DNA from: Pseudogemmobacter faecipullorum
GTDB taxonomy: Bacteria > Pseudomonadota > Alphaproteobacteria > Rhodobacterales > Rhodobacteraceae
NCBI RefSeq assembly: GCF_020539525.1
Contig: NZ_JACDXX010000005.1
Span: 124,001-188,000 of the forward strand
Direction: 5' to 3'
DNA: 64,000 bases
Shown: positions 1 through 9,364 of the stretch, in pieces
How the letters are laid out: every line of letters begins with the position of its first letter
Numbering within the stretch: the stretch's first letter is position 1
Notes under the pieces: generated by a model
Told to the model about the DNA's origin: nothing
Seen by the model: the letters and a program-made list of their open reading frames with translations, nothing else
Databases searched by the model: none
Program-made: the position numbers and the translations under genes

Positions 1-28
1 TACCCAGACCGATATAGCCATAGCGCAT
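1..28 (-). CDS. Start of a NAD(P)-binding dehydrogenase, cut by the window edge
   Basis: Only the first nine codons lie in the window. They read MRYGYIGLG, the start of a Rossmann fold of the 3-hydroxyisobutyrate/6-phosphogluconate dehydrogenase type. The ATG is at 26-28 and is preceded by a purine-rich GGGGGGGCGGGTG stretch that can act as ribosome binding site. The gene would be transcribed with, and after, the aldehyde dehydrogenase 31 bases upstream. Family assignment from nine residues is tentative. Confidence 0.45.
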
Positions 29-59
29 CACCCGCCCCCCCGTTTCAGTTCCCGGCAGA

Positions 60-1496
60 TCAGGCGCCCCAGCCGACCACACCCTTGATTTCGCAGAAAT
101 CATGGATGCCCCAGTCGGCATATTCGCGGCCATTGCCGGATTGCTTATAGCCCCCGAAGGGCGCGAAAGTGTCCCAGTCCGGATAGTTCAGGTTCACCGT
201 CCCGGCACGCAGACGCCGCGCCAGCACCCGCGCCTCGTCGCGGTCCCCGGCAATATAGGCGGCGAGGCCATAGGGCGTGTCATTGGCCATGCGCACCGCA
301 TCATCGAGGCTGTCATAGGGCAGGATCGACAAGACCGGGCCAAAGATCTCTTCGCGCGAAATGGTCATCTCATTGGTGACCTCGCCAAAGATCGTCGGCT
401 GCACATACCAGCCGCGATTGACGCCCTGCGGACGCCCGGTGCCGCCGGTGATCAGCTTTGCCCCCTCATCGATCCCGGCCTGGATCAGACGCTGCACCTT
501 GTCATATTGTGCTTTCGAGATCAGCGGCCCCATGGTGGTGGCACTGTCGCTCGAGGGCCCGATCACCACCTCAGCCGCCGCCTCTTTCGCCGCAGCATAG
601 GCAGCCTCGGCCTTGTCGCGCGGCACGAACATCCGGGTCGGCGCGTCGCAGCTCTGCCCGGTATTGCCAAAGCAGCCCGCAACGCCTGCCTTGACCGCCT
701 CATGAATATCAGCCGAAGCCAGGATGATATTCGGGCTCTTGCCGCCCAGCTCCTGGGCGACGCGTTTCACCGTCGGCGCGGCGGCAGCGGCAATCGCCGT
801 CCCCGCCCGGGTCGAGCCGGTGAAGGAGACCATATCCACCTCGGGATGCGAGGACATGCGCGCGCCCACCACCGGGCCTGCGCCATTGACCAGGTTGAAC
901 ACCCCGGGCGGCACCCCCGCCTCATGGCAGATCTCGGCGAATAAAAGCCCCGAAAGCGGCGCGATTTCCGAGGGTTTCAGCACCATGGTGCAGCCCGCGA
1001 TCAGCGCCGGAGCCACTTTGCAGGCGATCTGGTTCATCGGCCAGTTCCAGGGGGTGATCAGAGCGCAGACGCCGATCCCCTCCATCACGATCCGGGTCTC
1101 GCCGCGCATATATTCCCAGGTCATTTCTTCGGCGGCTTTGATGGTGCTTTCAATATGCACCTGACCGGCCCAGGCCTGAGCGCCGCGCGCCCATTCAATC
1201 GGCGCGCCCATTTCGGTCGACATCGCCTGGGCGAAATCCTCATAGCGGCTGTTATAGACCTCAAGCAGCTTCTTCACGAGGGCGATACGCTCCGCCACCG
1301 GCACCACGGTCCAGGCGTCAAAGGCGGCGCGGGCGGCGAGAATGGCGCGGTCGGCATCGGCCTCGCTGCCCAGCGCCAGCTGGCCGACAATCTCTTCCGT
1401 GGCCGGGTTTTCAACACCGATGGTTTCGCCGCCCGGTAGCGGATCGACCCAGGCGCCGTTGATATAGAACTGGCCCAGATGTTGCGAGATTGCCAT
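60..1496 (-). CDS. NAD(P)-dependent aldehyde dehydrogenase
   Basis: A 478-residue protein of the usual length for the ALDH superfamily, predicted to oxidise an aldehyde to its acid in the cytosol. Visible signatures are the cofactor-binding ITPWNWP segment (about residue 147), the catalytic glutamate in QELGGKSPN and the nucleophilic cysteine in GNTGQSCDAPTR. The start ATG follows a good AGGAGAG ribosome binding site. It is the last complete gene of a minus-strand cluster with an MttB-type methyltransferase and two dimethylglycine/sarcosine-type dehydrogenases, so a role in oxidising an aldehyde from methylated-amine breakdown is a reasonable inference. The substrate cannot be read from the sequence. 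Confidence 0.93.
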   Translation of the reverse strand: MAISQHLGQFYINGAWVDPLPGGETIGVENPATEEIVGQLALGSEADADRAILAARAAFDAWTVVPVAERIALVKKLLEVYNSRYEDFAQAMSTEMGAPIEWARGAQAWAGQVHIESTIKAAEEMTWEYMRGETRIVMEGIGVCALITPWNWPMNQIACKVAPALIAGCTMVLKPSEIAPLSGLLFAEICHEAGVPPGVFNLVNGAGPVVGARMSSHPEVDMVSFTGSTRAGTAIAAAAAPTVKRVAQELGGKSPNIILASADIHEAVKAGVAGCFGNTGQSCDAPTRMFVPRDKAEAAYAAAKEAAAEVVIGPSSDSATTMGPLISKAQYDKVQRLIQAGIDEGAKLITGGTGRPQGVNRGWYVQPTIFGEVTNEMTISREEIFGPVLSILPYDSLDDAVRMANDTPYGLAAYIAGDRDEARVLARRLRAGTVNLNYPDWDTFAPFGGYKQSGNGREYADWGIHDFCEIKGVVGWGA

Positions 1497-1606
1497 GTTT
1501 CTCTCCTGTCAGAAGCTGCGGGCCAGGCCTGCTGCCTGGTCCCTTTTCGCCCGCCAGAGTGGCGCGGATCGGCCCGCTCTGGCAAGCGCCGTGATCGGTT
1601 TTGGCC

Positions 1607-3169
1607 CTAGCGGAAATACATATTAAACCGCGCCCGCACCGCCGCATCGATCTGCGGATCAATCACGCAGCCCGCTTTGGCAAGGATGGCATTCTTGCGC
1701 TCCATCGCCTTATCGAGCAGCTGCGGCTTTCCGGCCTCCATCCATTCTTTCGGCGACATGCGATTGCCGACTTTGGGATAGACATATTCGGTCTGCATCA
1801 GCTTAAGCGTCTGATCCGAGCCGAGATAATGGCCTGGTCCGCCCAGGCAGACCTCTTTCATCGCCTCAATCGAGGTGCTGTCGGGCGTGACATCAATGCC
1901 GCGCACCAGCCGCATCACCTGGCCCAGAATATCATCGCCCAGCACCAGGCTCTCAAGGCAGAAGCCCAGCAGCGAGGCATGCATCCCCACCGATTCGTAG
2001 CACATATTCAGCCCCGAGAGACCGGCGAGGGCATTGGTGATGCCATTCTCCCAGCCCGCCTGCATATCGGGCAGTTTGGCGTCGGAAATCCCCGAGGCCG
2101 CGCCGCCTGGCAGATCATAGAAACGGTGCATCTGGGCGCAGCCCGCCGTGAGCAGCGCCTGCTCGGCCGAGCCGCCCGACATTGCCCCGGTGCGCAGATC
2201 CGAGACGAAGGGCCAGGTGCCGAAAATCGCCGGCGCGCCGGGGCGGATGGCATTGACATAGACCACGCCGGCCAGGCATTCGGCCACCGCCTGAACAATC
2301 GCCAGCGCAATCGGCGCCGGCGCCGTGGCCCCGGCCTGGCCGGCCGAAAGCAGCAGCATCGGCATGCCGCGCCGGATGCATTCCTCCATCACCCGGCAGC
2401 TTTCCTCGGCGAATTTCATCGGCGGCACGACGAAGCAATTCGAATTCGAGACGAAGGGTCTTGCCCGCCAGGCCGCCTCGCCGCCCGCCACCATATGCAG
2501 GATCTCAAAAGCATCATCGACATGGTCGAGATCAAAAATCGAGGTGCCGACATGCTTTGTGGTCCCGGCGAGGCAGGCATAAAGCGTGTTCAGATCCATC
2601 TCTTTATTGTCGATGACATCACGGCAGACCATGGTGCGCTGATAGAAATGGATATTGTCGAGATTATCGACGAGGCGCGCCGCATCATAAAGATCCTGGG
2701 CGGTTGAATCGCGATAGTTCAGCGTCACCGGATCGACCACATGCACCGCCGCGCCCGCCGTGCCGAAATGCACATTACTGCCGGAAAGATGCAGATCATG
2801 TTTCGGATCGCGGCCATGGAGCGTGATATTGCGCCCGGCCACCGCCAGCATATCCTCGACCAGCGCGCGCGGGAAACGGATACGGCCATCATCGCCCGGG
2901 ATCGCCCCGGCCCCGGTCAGTATCTCCACCCCGCTGGCCGGTGCATTGGACAGGCCGATCACCTCCAGCGCCTCGAGCGCCGCGTGGTGGATCTGCTCCA
3001 TCGCGCTATCGCTCAGCGGCCGGTACTGACCGCCCTTCATCCCGGGGCGGACCGGGCGCAGATCCTCAGCCAGCGGCGCGGCCCGCGCGGCGACCCGCGC
3101 CGCCCTGCCGCCAGCCCGGCCCGCATTGCGGCGCGCGCCCTCTGCCAGTCCGATATCCTCTGCGCCCAT
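1607..3169 (-). CDS. MttB-superfamily corrinoid methyltransferase, non-pyrrolysine type
   Basis: A 520-residue member of the trimethylamine methyltransferase family (COG5598). Relatives without pyrrolysine move a methyl group from a quaternary amine such as glycine betaine, proline betaine or carnitine to a cobalamin-binding corrinoid protein. The frame has no internal TAG, so no pyrrolysine is encoded; the normal stop happens to be TAG. An Arg/Ala-rich N-terminal stretch of about 40 residues precedes the barrel, which starts near the RPVRPG motif. The ATG follows GGGAGACGGGAA. It lies between two FAD/GcvT dehydrogenases and an aldehyde dehydrogenase, which points to methylamine or betaine catabolism. 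The partner corrinoid protein is not in the window; a corrinoid activator is at 32553. The substrate is unknown. Confidence 0.88.
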   Translation of the reverse strand: MGAEDIGLAEGARRNAGRAGGRAARVAARAAPLAEDLRPVRPGMKGGQYRPLSDSAMEQIHHAALEALEVIGLSNAPASGVEILTGAGAIPGDDGRIRFPRALVEDMLAVAGRNITLHGRDPKHDLHLSGSNVHFGTAGAAVHVVDPVTLNYRDSTAQDLYDAARLVDNLDNIHFYQRTMVCRDVIDNKEMDLNTLYACLAGTTKHVGTSIFDLDHVDDAFEILHMVAGGEAAWRARPFVSNSNCFVVPPMKFAEESCRVMEECIRRGMPMLLLSAGQAGATAPAPIALAIVQAVAECLAGVVYVNAIRPGAPAIFGTWPFVSDLRTGAMSGGSAEQALLTAGCAQMHRFYDLPGGAASGISDAKLPDMQAGWENGITNALAGLSGLNMCYESVGMHASLLGFCLESLVLGDDILGQVMRLVRGIDVTPDSTSIEAMKEVCLGGPGHYLGSDQTLKLMQTEYVYPKVGNRMSPKEWMEAGKPQLLDKAMERKNAILAKAGCVIDPQIDAAVRARFNMYFR

Positions 3170-3267
3170 TTCCCGTCTCCCTGTCCGTTCAATGGGGCCA
3201 GAGGCCCCGGTTCAGCTGATTTTTCGATAAATCTGTCCGGTTTTCTGTTTCTTCTGTTCTCCGGGGC

Positions 3268-3322
3268 TTTTCATCTGTCTGAAAATATCCCCCGCAGGTC
3301 CGGGGGGCAGGCTGCCCCCCGG
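3268..3322 (-). repeat. Interspersed motif plus GC-rich hairpin (copy 1)
   Basis: On the minus strand a hairpin (arms 3300-3309 and 3313-3322, ten perfect pairs, three-base loop) is followed by GGGGATATTTTCAGACAGATGAAAA-like sequence at 3268-3293. The same AT-rich motif recurs at 22307, 22367 and 27453. It sits just after the dehydrogenase gene ending at 3333 and probably acts as its terminator or processing site. Confidence 0.6.
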
Positions 3323-3332
3323 TCTGTCATCC

Positions 3333-5792
3333 TCAGCCGCGCACCCGCGCCGATTTCGGATCATACATCGGCTCAAGGCTGGCATGGGCTTTGAAGCGCT
3401 GCCCGGCCACCTCGATCTCATAGGACGAGGCCAGCATTTCCGCCTCGCTCTCGCCTTTGCAGGGCACATAGCCGAGGCCGATCGCCCCGCCGAGCGCATG
3501 ACCATAATTGGCCGAGGTTACCGGACCAACGATCCTGCCGTCGCGGACAATAGCCTCATTATGGAACAGCGAGACCGCAGGATCCTCGAGGCGGAACTGT
3601 ACCAGGCGGCGCTCCAGCCCCTGATCCTCGCGCGCCAGCACCGCATCGCGGCCGAGGAAATCGGGCTTTTTGCGCGATACGGTAAAGCCGAGCCCGGCCT
3701 CCAGCACATGATCCTCATCGGTGATGTCATGACCCCAGTGACGATAGGCCTTCTCGATGCGGCAGCTGTCCATGGCATGGATGCCGCAAAGCTTCAGCCC
3801 ATGCGCTTCTCCGGCCTCGGCAAGCACCTCAAAGACATGTGCGGTCTGGTCACTCGGGATGTAAAGCTCCCAGCCAAGCTCGCCGACATAGGTCACGCGA
3901 TGCGCCCGGCCGAGGCCGAGGCCGATCTCGATTTCCTTCGCCCGGCCAAAGGGATGGCTCTCATTGCTGAAATCATTGGGCGAGACCGATGCAAGCAGGT
4001 CACGCGATTTCGGCCCCATCAGGCAGAGCACAGATTCCCCGGCGCTGACATCAGTCACCACCGCGAATTCCTCGCCCAGATTGCCGCGCAGCCAGGCCAG
4101 GCAGCGCTGCAGCAGCGCGCCGGGCACCACCAGCAGATAGGCGGTTTCCGACAGGCGGGTGACGGTCAGATCGGCCTCGATCCCGCCCTTGCGGTTGAGG
4201 AACATCGTATAGACGATGCGCCCCTCGGCCACATCCATCTGCGCCGAGCAGACCCGGTTCAGGAAGGCCATGGCATCACGCCCCTCGACCCGGATTTTGC
4301 CAAAGGAGGTCATATCGATCAGGCCCACGCTTTCGCGCAGAGCCATATGTTCGGCCTTTTGATTGTCAAACCAGTTCGCCCGGCTCCAGGAATAGCGGTA
4401 TTCGCGCTCCTGGCCCTCATTGGCGAACCAGTTGGCGCGCTCCCAGCCAGCGATCTCGCCAAAGACCGCGCCTTTCGCCTTCAGATGCTCATGCAGCACG
4501 CTGCGCCGCACGCCCCGCGCGGTTTCCACCTGACGATAGGGATAATGGTCGGCATAGAGCAGGCCCAGCGTCTCGGTCACCCGCTCGCGCAGATAGCGGC
4601 GGTTCTTCTGGAACGGCTGGGCGCGACGGATATCGACATCCCAGAGATCAAAGGGCGCGTCGCCGGTGGTGATCCATTCGGCCAGAGCCATGCCCGCGCC
4701 GCCCGAAGAGACGATGCCCACCGAATTATAGCCCGCCGCAACCCAGTAGCCGCCCAGTTCAGGCGCCGGGCCGAGGTAATAGCGATCATCGGGGGTAAAG
4801 CTTTCCGGACCGTTAAAGAACGTATGGATCCCGGCGGTCTGGAACATCGGCATGCGGTTGGCCGCATCCTCGAGGATCGGGGCGAAATGATCCCAGTCTT
4901 CCGGCAGGGTGTCGAATTCGAAATCCTCGCGGATGCCGTTCATCCCCCAGGGCTTGGCCTTGGGCTCAAACGCGCCGACCATCATCTTACCGGCATCGGT
5001 TTTGTAATAGGCGCATTCATCGGGCACGCGCAGCACCGGCATATCGGTCAGCCCGGCCACCGGCTCGGTCACCAGATAGAAATGCTCGCAGGCATGCAGC
5101 GGCAGGGTCACCCCCGATTGTGCCGCCAGATCGCGGCCCCACATGCCACCGCAGTTGATCACCACATCAGCGGCGATATGACCCGGGCCATCCGGGCCGA
5201 TATAATCGACGCCCGAGACCTGGCGTTTGCCGCCCGGGGCCGGGGTTTCGGTCACCGCCGTGACCTTAATCCCTTCGATCACCTTCGCGCCGCGCATCCG
5301 CGCTCCTTTGGCAAGCGCCATAGCGATATTGGCCGGATCGCATTGACCATCGCCCGGCAGATGCACGCCACCGATCACGCCATCGACATTAAGATGCGGA
5401 TACATCGCTTTGATTTCAGATGGGGAAATCTCATTGACATCCACACCGAAAATCCGCGCCACCGTGGCCTGGCGCAGGATTTCCTGCATCCGGTCGGCGG
5501 TCAGCGCCACGGTCATCGAGCCCACCTGTTTCAGCCCGGTCGAGACCTCGGTCTCGGCCTCGAGGCTGCGGTAGAGATCGGCCGAATATTTCGCCAGTCG
5601 GGTCATATTCTGATTGGCGCGCAGCTGACCGATCAGCCCGGCCGCATGCCAGGTGGTGCCCGAGGTCAGCTTTCTGCGCTCGAGCAGAACGATATCGGTC
5701 CAGCCCGCTTTGGCGAGGTGATAGGCCACCGAGCAGCCGGAAACCCCGCCACCGATAACAACTGCACGGGCCGTTTTTGGTACATCAACCAA
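3333..5792 (-). CDS. FAD-dependent dimethylglycine/sarcosine dehydrogenase-type protein with GcvT domain (first copy)
   Basis: An 819-residue two-domain enzyme. The N-terminal half is a DAO-type FAD oxidase (GGGVSGCSVAYHL at residues 13-26). Its TTWHAAGL motif contains the histidine that carries FAD covalently in dimethylglycine and sarcosine dehydrogenases. The C-terminal half, from about residue 430, is a GcvT/aminomethyltransferase fold that binds tetrahydrofolate and captures the removed one-carbon unit. Expected reaction: oxidative N-demethylation of dimethylglycine or sarcosine. The best start is TTG at 5790-5792 behind AAGGGG; no ATG is suitably placed. It lies 70 bases downstream of a second enzyme of the same architecture. 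The exact substrate is not resolved. Confidence 0.88.
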   Translation of the reverse strand: MVDVPKTARAVVIGGGVSGCSVAYHLAKAGWTDIVLLERRKLTSGTTWHAAGLIGQLRANQNMTRLAKYSADLYRSLEAETEVSTGLKQVGSMTVALTADRMQEILRQATVARIFGVDVNEISPSEIKAMYPHLNVDGVIGGVHLPGDGQCDPANIAMALAKGARMRGAKVIEGIKVTAVTETPAPGGKRQVSGVDYIGPDGPGHIAADVVINCGGMWGRDLAAQSGVTLPLHACEHFYLVTEPVAGLTDMPVLRVPDECAYYKTDAGKMMVGAFEPKAKPWGMNGIREDFEFDTLPEDWDHFAPILEDAANRMPMFQTAGIHTFFNGPESFTPDDRYYLGPAPELGGYWVAAGYNSVGIVSSGGAGMALAEWITTGDAPFDLWDVDIRRAQPFQKNRRYLRERVTETLGLLYADHYPYRQVETARGVRRSVLHEHLKAKGAVFGEIAGWERANWFANEGQEREYRYSWSRANWFDNQKAEHMALRESVGLIDMTSFGKIRVEGRDAMAFLNRVCSAQMDVAEGRIVYTMFLNRKGGIEADLTVTRLSETAYLLVVPGALLQRCLAWLRGNLGEEFAVVTDVSAGESVLCLMGPKSRDLLASVSPNDFSNESHPFGRAKEIEIGLGLGRAHRVTYVGELGWELYIPSDQTAHVFEVLAEAGEAHGLKLCGIHAMDSCRIEKAYRHWGHDITDEDHVLEAGLGFTVSRKKPDFLGRDAVLAREDQGLERRLVQFRLEDPAVSLFHNEAIVRDGRIVGPVTSANYGHALGGAIGLGYVPCKGESEAEMLASSYEIEVAGQRFKAHASLEPMYDPKSARVRG

Positions 5793-5862
5793 GATGTTAC
5801 CCCTTATACTTCAGTCAGATGAAAGTCATTGGCACCGGCAGAAAGCCCCCGGTGCCCGGATA

Positions 5863-8304
5863 TCAGGCGCGGATGCGCAGGTTTTTCGGATCCCAGAGCG
5901 GCTCATCCGCCTGGACCTCGGCGCGGCGGCGCTCGCCGAAGATCTCGACCTCCAGCGCCTGGCCCGGCACATTCAGATCCGATCGCAACATGCACAGACC
6001 AATGCATTTTCCGACACGATGTCCAAAATAGCCCGAGGTCACTTCCCCGACCACCTCATCGCCGTTCCAGATCGTCGCCATATAGGGTGGATCAAAGGCC
6101 CCGGCCTCGATCACCAGGGTGGCAAAGCGGCGGTTCACCCCTTCGGCCTTCAGTGCCTCAAGCCGTGCCTTGCCGCGGAATTCGGGTTTGGCCCAGTCGA
6201 CAAATCTCTCAAGACCACCCTGCAGGATGTTGTAATCAGTGGAAAGATCGCCTTTCCAGGCCCGGTAGCCCTTTTCGATCCGCAAAGAATTCAGCGCAAA
6301 CATTCCAAAGGGTTTCAGCCCCAGCGGTGCGCCCGCGGCAAGGACGGCATCCCAGACCGCGAGGGTATCCGCGGTCTTCGTATGCAGCTCCCAGCCCAGT
6401 TCGCCGGCGAAGGAGACCCGGGCGAACCAGACCTCGCGCCCGGCGATTGTGCCGGACTGATGGGTAAGCCAGCCCTTCGAGAGATCGGCCTCTGCCCCGG
6501 CGGCCTGCAGAACCTCCCGCGCCTTCGGCCCGGTCAGGATCTGGCAGGACCAGAGATCCGTCACCTCCTGCAGCGTGATCCCGGCCTCAAGATGTTTTTC
6601 CAGCCAGGCGCGGTCATGCGACTGGGCGGTGGCGGCGGTGATCAGCAGGAATTCCTCCTCGCCGAACCGCGCCACCGACATTTCGGTCACGATCCGGCCC
6701 TTGTCATCGGCGAAATAGGCCAGACCCAGACGGCCGGTGGCGGGCAGTTTGCCGGTGATCTGGCGCGACAGCCAGTCCGCCGTGCCCGGGCCCGACAGCC
6801 AGTAGCGCGAGAAGCCCGGCAGATCGAGGATGCCGCAGGCATCGCGCACCGCCTCGCATTCTGCCTTTACCGCGGCAAACCAGGGGCCTTCGCGCCGCCA
6901 GCTGCGCTGTGATGCCTCGGCAATGTCATCGCCCGGGCGCGCATACCAGAGCGGGCGCTCCCAGCCATTGAAGGGGCCGAACTGCGCGCTCAGCGCTTTG
7001 GTGCGCTCATGCACCGGCGAGAGCTTTTTATCGCGCCCCTCGCTCCAGGCGTGATGCGGGAAATGCATTGCATATTCATTGCCATAGACTTCCTTGCCCT
7101 TGGCGATGCAGTAATCGTGATCCTCAAATCCGGTGAAACGGCGCGGGTCGCAGGACCACATATCCCATTCGGTCGCGCCCTCGGTCACCCATTCGGCCAG
7201 CACCTTACCGGCCCCGCCGCCCTGGCAGATGCCAAAGGTAAAGACGCAGGCCTCAAAGGCATTGGGCACGCCCGGCATCGGCCCGATCAGCGGATTGCCA
7301 TCGGGCGTATAGGGGATCGGCCCGTTGATCACCTTCTGCAGCCCGGCTTTCTCGAGCAGCGGCACCCGCGCCATAGCATCGGCAATATGCCATTCCAGCC
7401 GCTCGAGCGCATCCGGGTAAAGCTGGAAGCTGAAATCCTCGGGCATCGGGTCATCGGGCGTGGCCCAATGCGCCTGGCAGGGGTTTTCATAGGGGCCAAG
7501 GTTAAAGCCCATCTTCTCCTGGCGCAGGTAATAGCTGCTGTCGACATCGCGCAAAAGCGGCAGCTTATGGCCGCTCTCAGCGCTCCAGGCCTCGAGCTCG
7601 GGGATGGCGTCAAACAGCAGATACTGATGGCTCATCACCATCATCGGCACACGGCGGTTGAACAGCTTGCCGACCTCGGCCGCATAGTAACCGGCGGCAT
7701 TGACGACATATTCCGCACGGACCTCGCCCTTTGGCGTCGACAGGATCCATTCCTTGCCGGTCCAGCGCGCCGCCGTGACCGGGCAGAAGCGCTCGATCCG
7801 CGCCCCCATCTGGCGGGCGCCCGTCGCCAGGGCCTGGGTCAGCTGCGCCGGATCGATATCGCCGTCATTCGGGTCATAAAGCGCGCCGGTCAGATCATGG
7901 GTTTCGAGGAAAGGATAACGGCCTCTGATCTCATCCGGCCCCAGCACCTCCATATCCATGCCCTGATAGCGGCCCATCCCGGCGACTTTCTGGAACTCGA
8001 GCAGCCGCTCCTGCGAATGGCCGATCCGCAGTGAGCCGGTGACATGGTAATTCATCGGATAGCCGACCTCTTCGCCGAGGCCGCGATAGAGCTGCGCCGA
8101 ATAGCGCTGCATATTCATCAGTGACCAGGAGGCCGAGAAGGTCGGAACATTGCCCGCAGCATGCCAGGTCGAGCCTGCCGTCAGCTCATTTTTCTCGAGC
8201 AGGATCACATCTTTCCAGCCGGCTTTGGCCAGATGATACAGGGCCGAGACCCCGACCACGCCGCCGCCGATGATCGCAACCCTTGCGCTGGCAAATTCCG
8301 TCAT
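5863..8304 (-). CDS. FAD-dependent dimethylglycine/sarcosine dehydrogenase-type protein with GcvT domain (second copy)
   Basis: An 813-residue paralogue of its downstream neighbour with the same order: FAD-binding oxidase domain (VAIIGGGVVGVSALYHL near residue 8), STWHAAGN flavinylation motif, then folate-binding GcvT domain. I start it at the ATG at 8302-8304 because GGGAGAG lies six bases upstream; a longer frame to 8355 lacks such a site. Two adjacent enzymes of this class suggest successive demethylations, for example dimethylglycine to sarcosine to glycine. They could equally handle different N-methyl compounds. It is the first gene of the minus-strand cluster and is divergent from a LysR regulator. 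Confidence 0.88.
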   Translation of the reverse strand: MTEFASARVAIIGGGVVGVSALYHLAKAGWKDVILLEKNELTAGSTWHAAGNVPTFSASWSLMNMQRYSAQLYRGLGEEVGYPMNYHVTGSLRIGHSQERLLEFQKVAGMGRYQGMDMEVLGPDEIRGRYPFLETHDLTGALYDPNDGDIDPAQLTQALATGARQMGARIERFCPVTAARWTGKEWILSTPKGEVRAEYVVNAAGYYAAEVGKLFNRRVPMMVMSHQYLLFDAIPELEAWSAESGHKLPLLRDVDSSYYLRQEKMGFNLGPYENPCQAHWATPDDPMPEDFSFQLYPDALERLEWHIADAMARVPLLEKAGLQKVINGPIPYTPDGNPLIGPMPGVPNAFEACVFTFGICQGGGAGKVLAEWVTEGATEWDMWSCDPRRFTGFEDHDYCIAKGKEVYGNEYAMHFPHHAWSEGRDKKLSPVHERTKALSAQFGPFNGWERPLWYARPGDDIAEASQRSWRREGPWFAAVKAECEAVRDACGILDLPGFSRYWLSGPGTADWLSRQITGKLPATGRLGLAYFADDKGRIVTEMSVARFGEEEFLLITAATAQSHDRAWLEKHLEAGITLQEVTDLWSCQILTGPKAREVLQAAGAEADLSKGWLTHQSGTIAGREVWFARVSFAGELGWELHTKTADTLAVWDAVLAAGAPLGLKPFGMFALNSLRIEKGYRAWKGDLSTDYNILQGGLERFVDWAKPEFRGKARLEALKAEGVNRRFATLVIEAGAFDPPYMATIWNGDEVVGEVTSGYFGHRVGKCIGLCMLRSDLNVPGQALEVEIFGERRRAEVQADEPLWDPKNLRIRA

Positions 8305-8375
8305 AATTCTCTCCCTGATTGCTGATACTATCGGCCAGGCCAGAGAGGCTTTCAATTCGGCCGGCCCCTGGCTAT

Positions 8376-8394
8376 TGATCGGGAATGCCGATCA
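8376..8394. promoter_or_regulatory. Candidate LysR operator
   Basis: A perfect palindrome TGATCGG-N5-CCGATCA lies in the 157-base divergent region between the dehydrogenase gene (start 8304) and the LysR gene (start 8462). Its size and position fit a LysR-family recognition site controlling both directions. No binding evidence is available from the sequence. Confidence 0.45.
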
Positions 8395-8461
8395 GGGATT
8401 TCCCTTTCGGCACAAAGATTCTGCCGGGCCGGGGCCAGGCCGGCCGCTGGATTTGACCGAT

Positions 8462-9331
8462 ATGCAAACTGAACTGATCGAAACCTTTCTGGATCTTGCC
8501 GAGACCCGCAGTTTTCACCGCTCGGCCGAGCGGCTGGGGGTCACGCAATCCACCATCTCAGCGCGGCTGCAGGCGCTGGAGACGGCGATCGGCGCGCGGC
8601 TGTTTGACCGCTCGCGCTCAGGCACCACGCTGACCACCGAGGGCAAGCGCTTTGAGCCCCATGCCCGCAGCCTGCGCCATGAATGGAATGAGGCGCGGCG
8701 GCGCATTCAGATCCCGGCCGGGGCCGGACATCTGCTGCGCCTTGGCATTCAGAATGATCTCTCGGCGGTCTATCTGGGCGAACAGGTGGCCGAGATCCGC
8801 CGTCAGTTCCCCGATATCGCGCTGTATATCGAGCCCGATTATTCCAATCAGATGTGTCTTGATCTGCTGACCGGCGTGCTCGATTTCGCGGTGATGTTCT
8901 CGCCCAAACCGCATCCGGATCTGCATTTTGAAAGCGTGGGTGATGCGGTCTACCGGATGATTTCAACCGGACCGGATCAGCTGGAGCAGATCCGGCCTGA
9001 GCGCTTTATCTTCTCGCATTTCTCGCCGGCCTTTGAGGAGATGCACCGCCAGCTGACGCCGCAGCTGGCCATCTCACCGATTTCGGTCGGGCAGAGCGGC
9101 TCGGTCACCTCGCTGCTGCTGTCGATGGGCGGGGCGGGCTATGTGCTGGAGGTCACCGCCCAGGAGCTGATCCAGGCCGGGCGGGTGCGCGCGGTCAGCG
9201 ATGCGCCGGTGCTGCGCCAGCCGGTCTTTGCCGCCATGCATATCCGCCACCGCATCACGCCTCTGCACCGCAAGCTCAGCCGGATCGTCAGCCGCCAGCT
9301 GGCCGGCAGGGCCGAGGGCCAGGCCGGCTGA
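8462..9331 (+). CDS. LysR-family transcriptional regulator
   Basis: A 289-residue regulator with an N-terminal winged helix-turn-helix (residues about 1-60, including SAERLGVTQSTISARLQ) and a LysR effector-binding domain. The start at MQTELIET is chosen because it matches where LysR proteins begin; upstream in-frame codons add only low-complexity sequence. It is divergent from the methylated-amine catabolic cluster and separated by a region with a perfect palindrome, so it likely controls that cluster in response to a substrate or intermediate. The inducer is unknown. Confidence 0.9.
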   Translation: MQTELIETFLDLAETRSFHRSAERLGVTQSTISARLQALETAIGARLFDRSRSGTTLTTEGKRFEPHARSLRHEWNEARRRIQIPAGAGHLLRLGIQNDLSAVYLGEQVAEIRRQFPDIALYIEPDYSNQMCLDLLTGVLDFAVMFSPKPHPDLHFESVGDAVYRMISTGPDQLEQIRPERFIFSHFSPAFEEMHRQLTPQLAISPISVGQSGSVTSLLLSMGGAGYVLEVTAQELIQAGRVRAVSDAPVLRQPVFAAMHIRHRITPLHRKLSRIVSRQLAGRAEGQAG

Positions 9332-9364
9332 TCACGCCCCTGCCCCCCGGACCTGCCCCGGCCG

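Noticed and set aside
1607-3169. Pyrrolysine-containing trimethylamine methyltransferase (true MttB)
   Set aside because: There is no in-frame TAG within the gene; TAG occurs only as the final stop.
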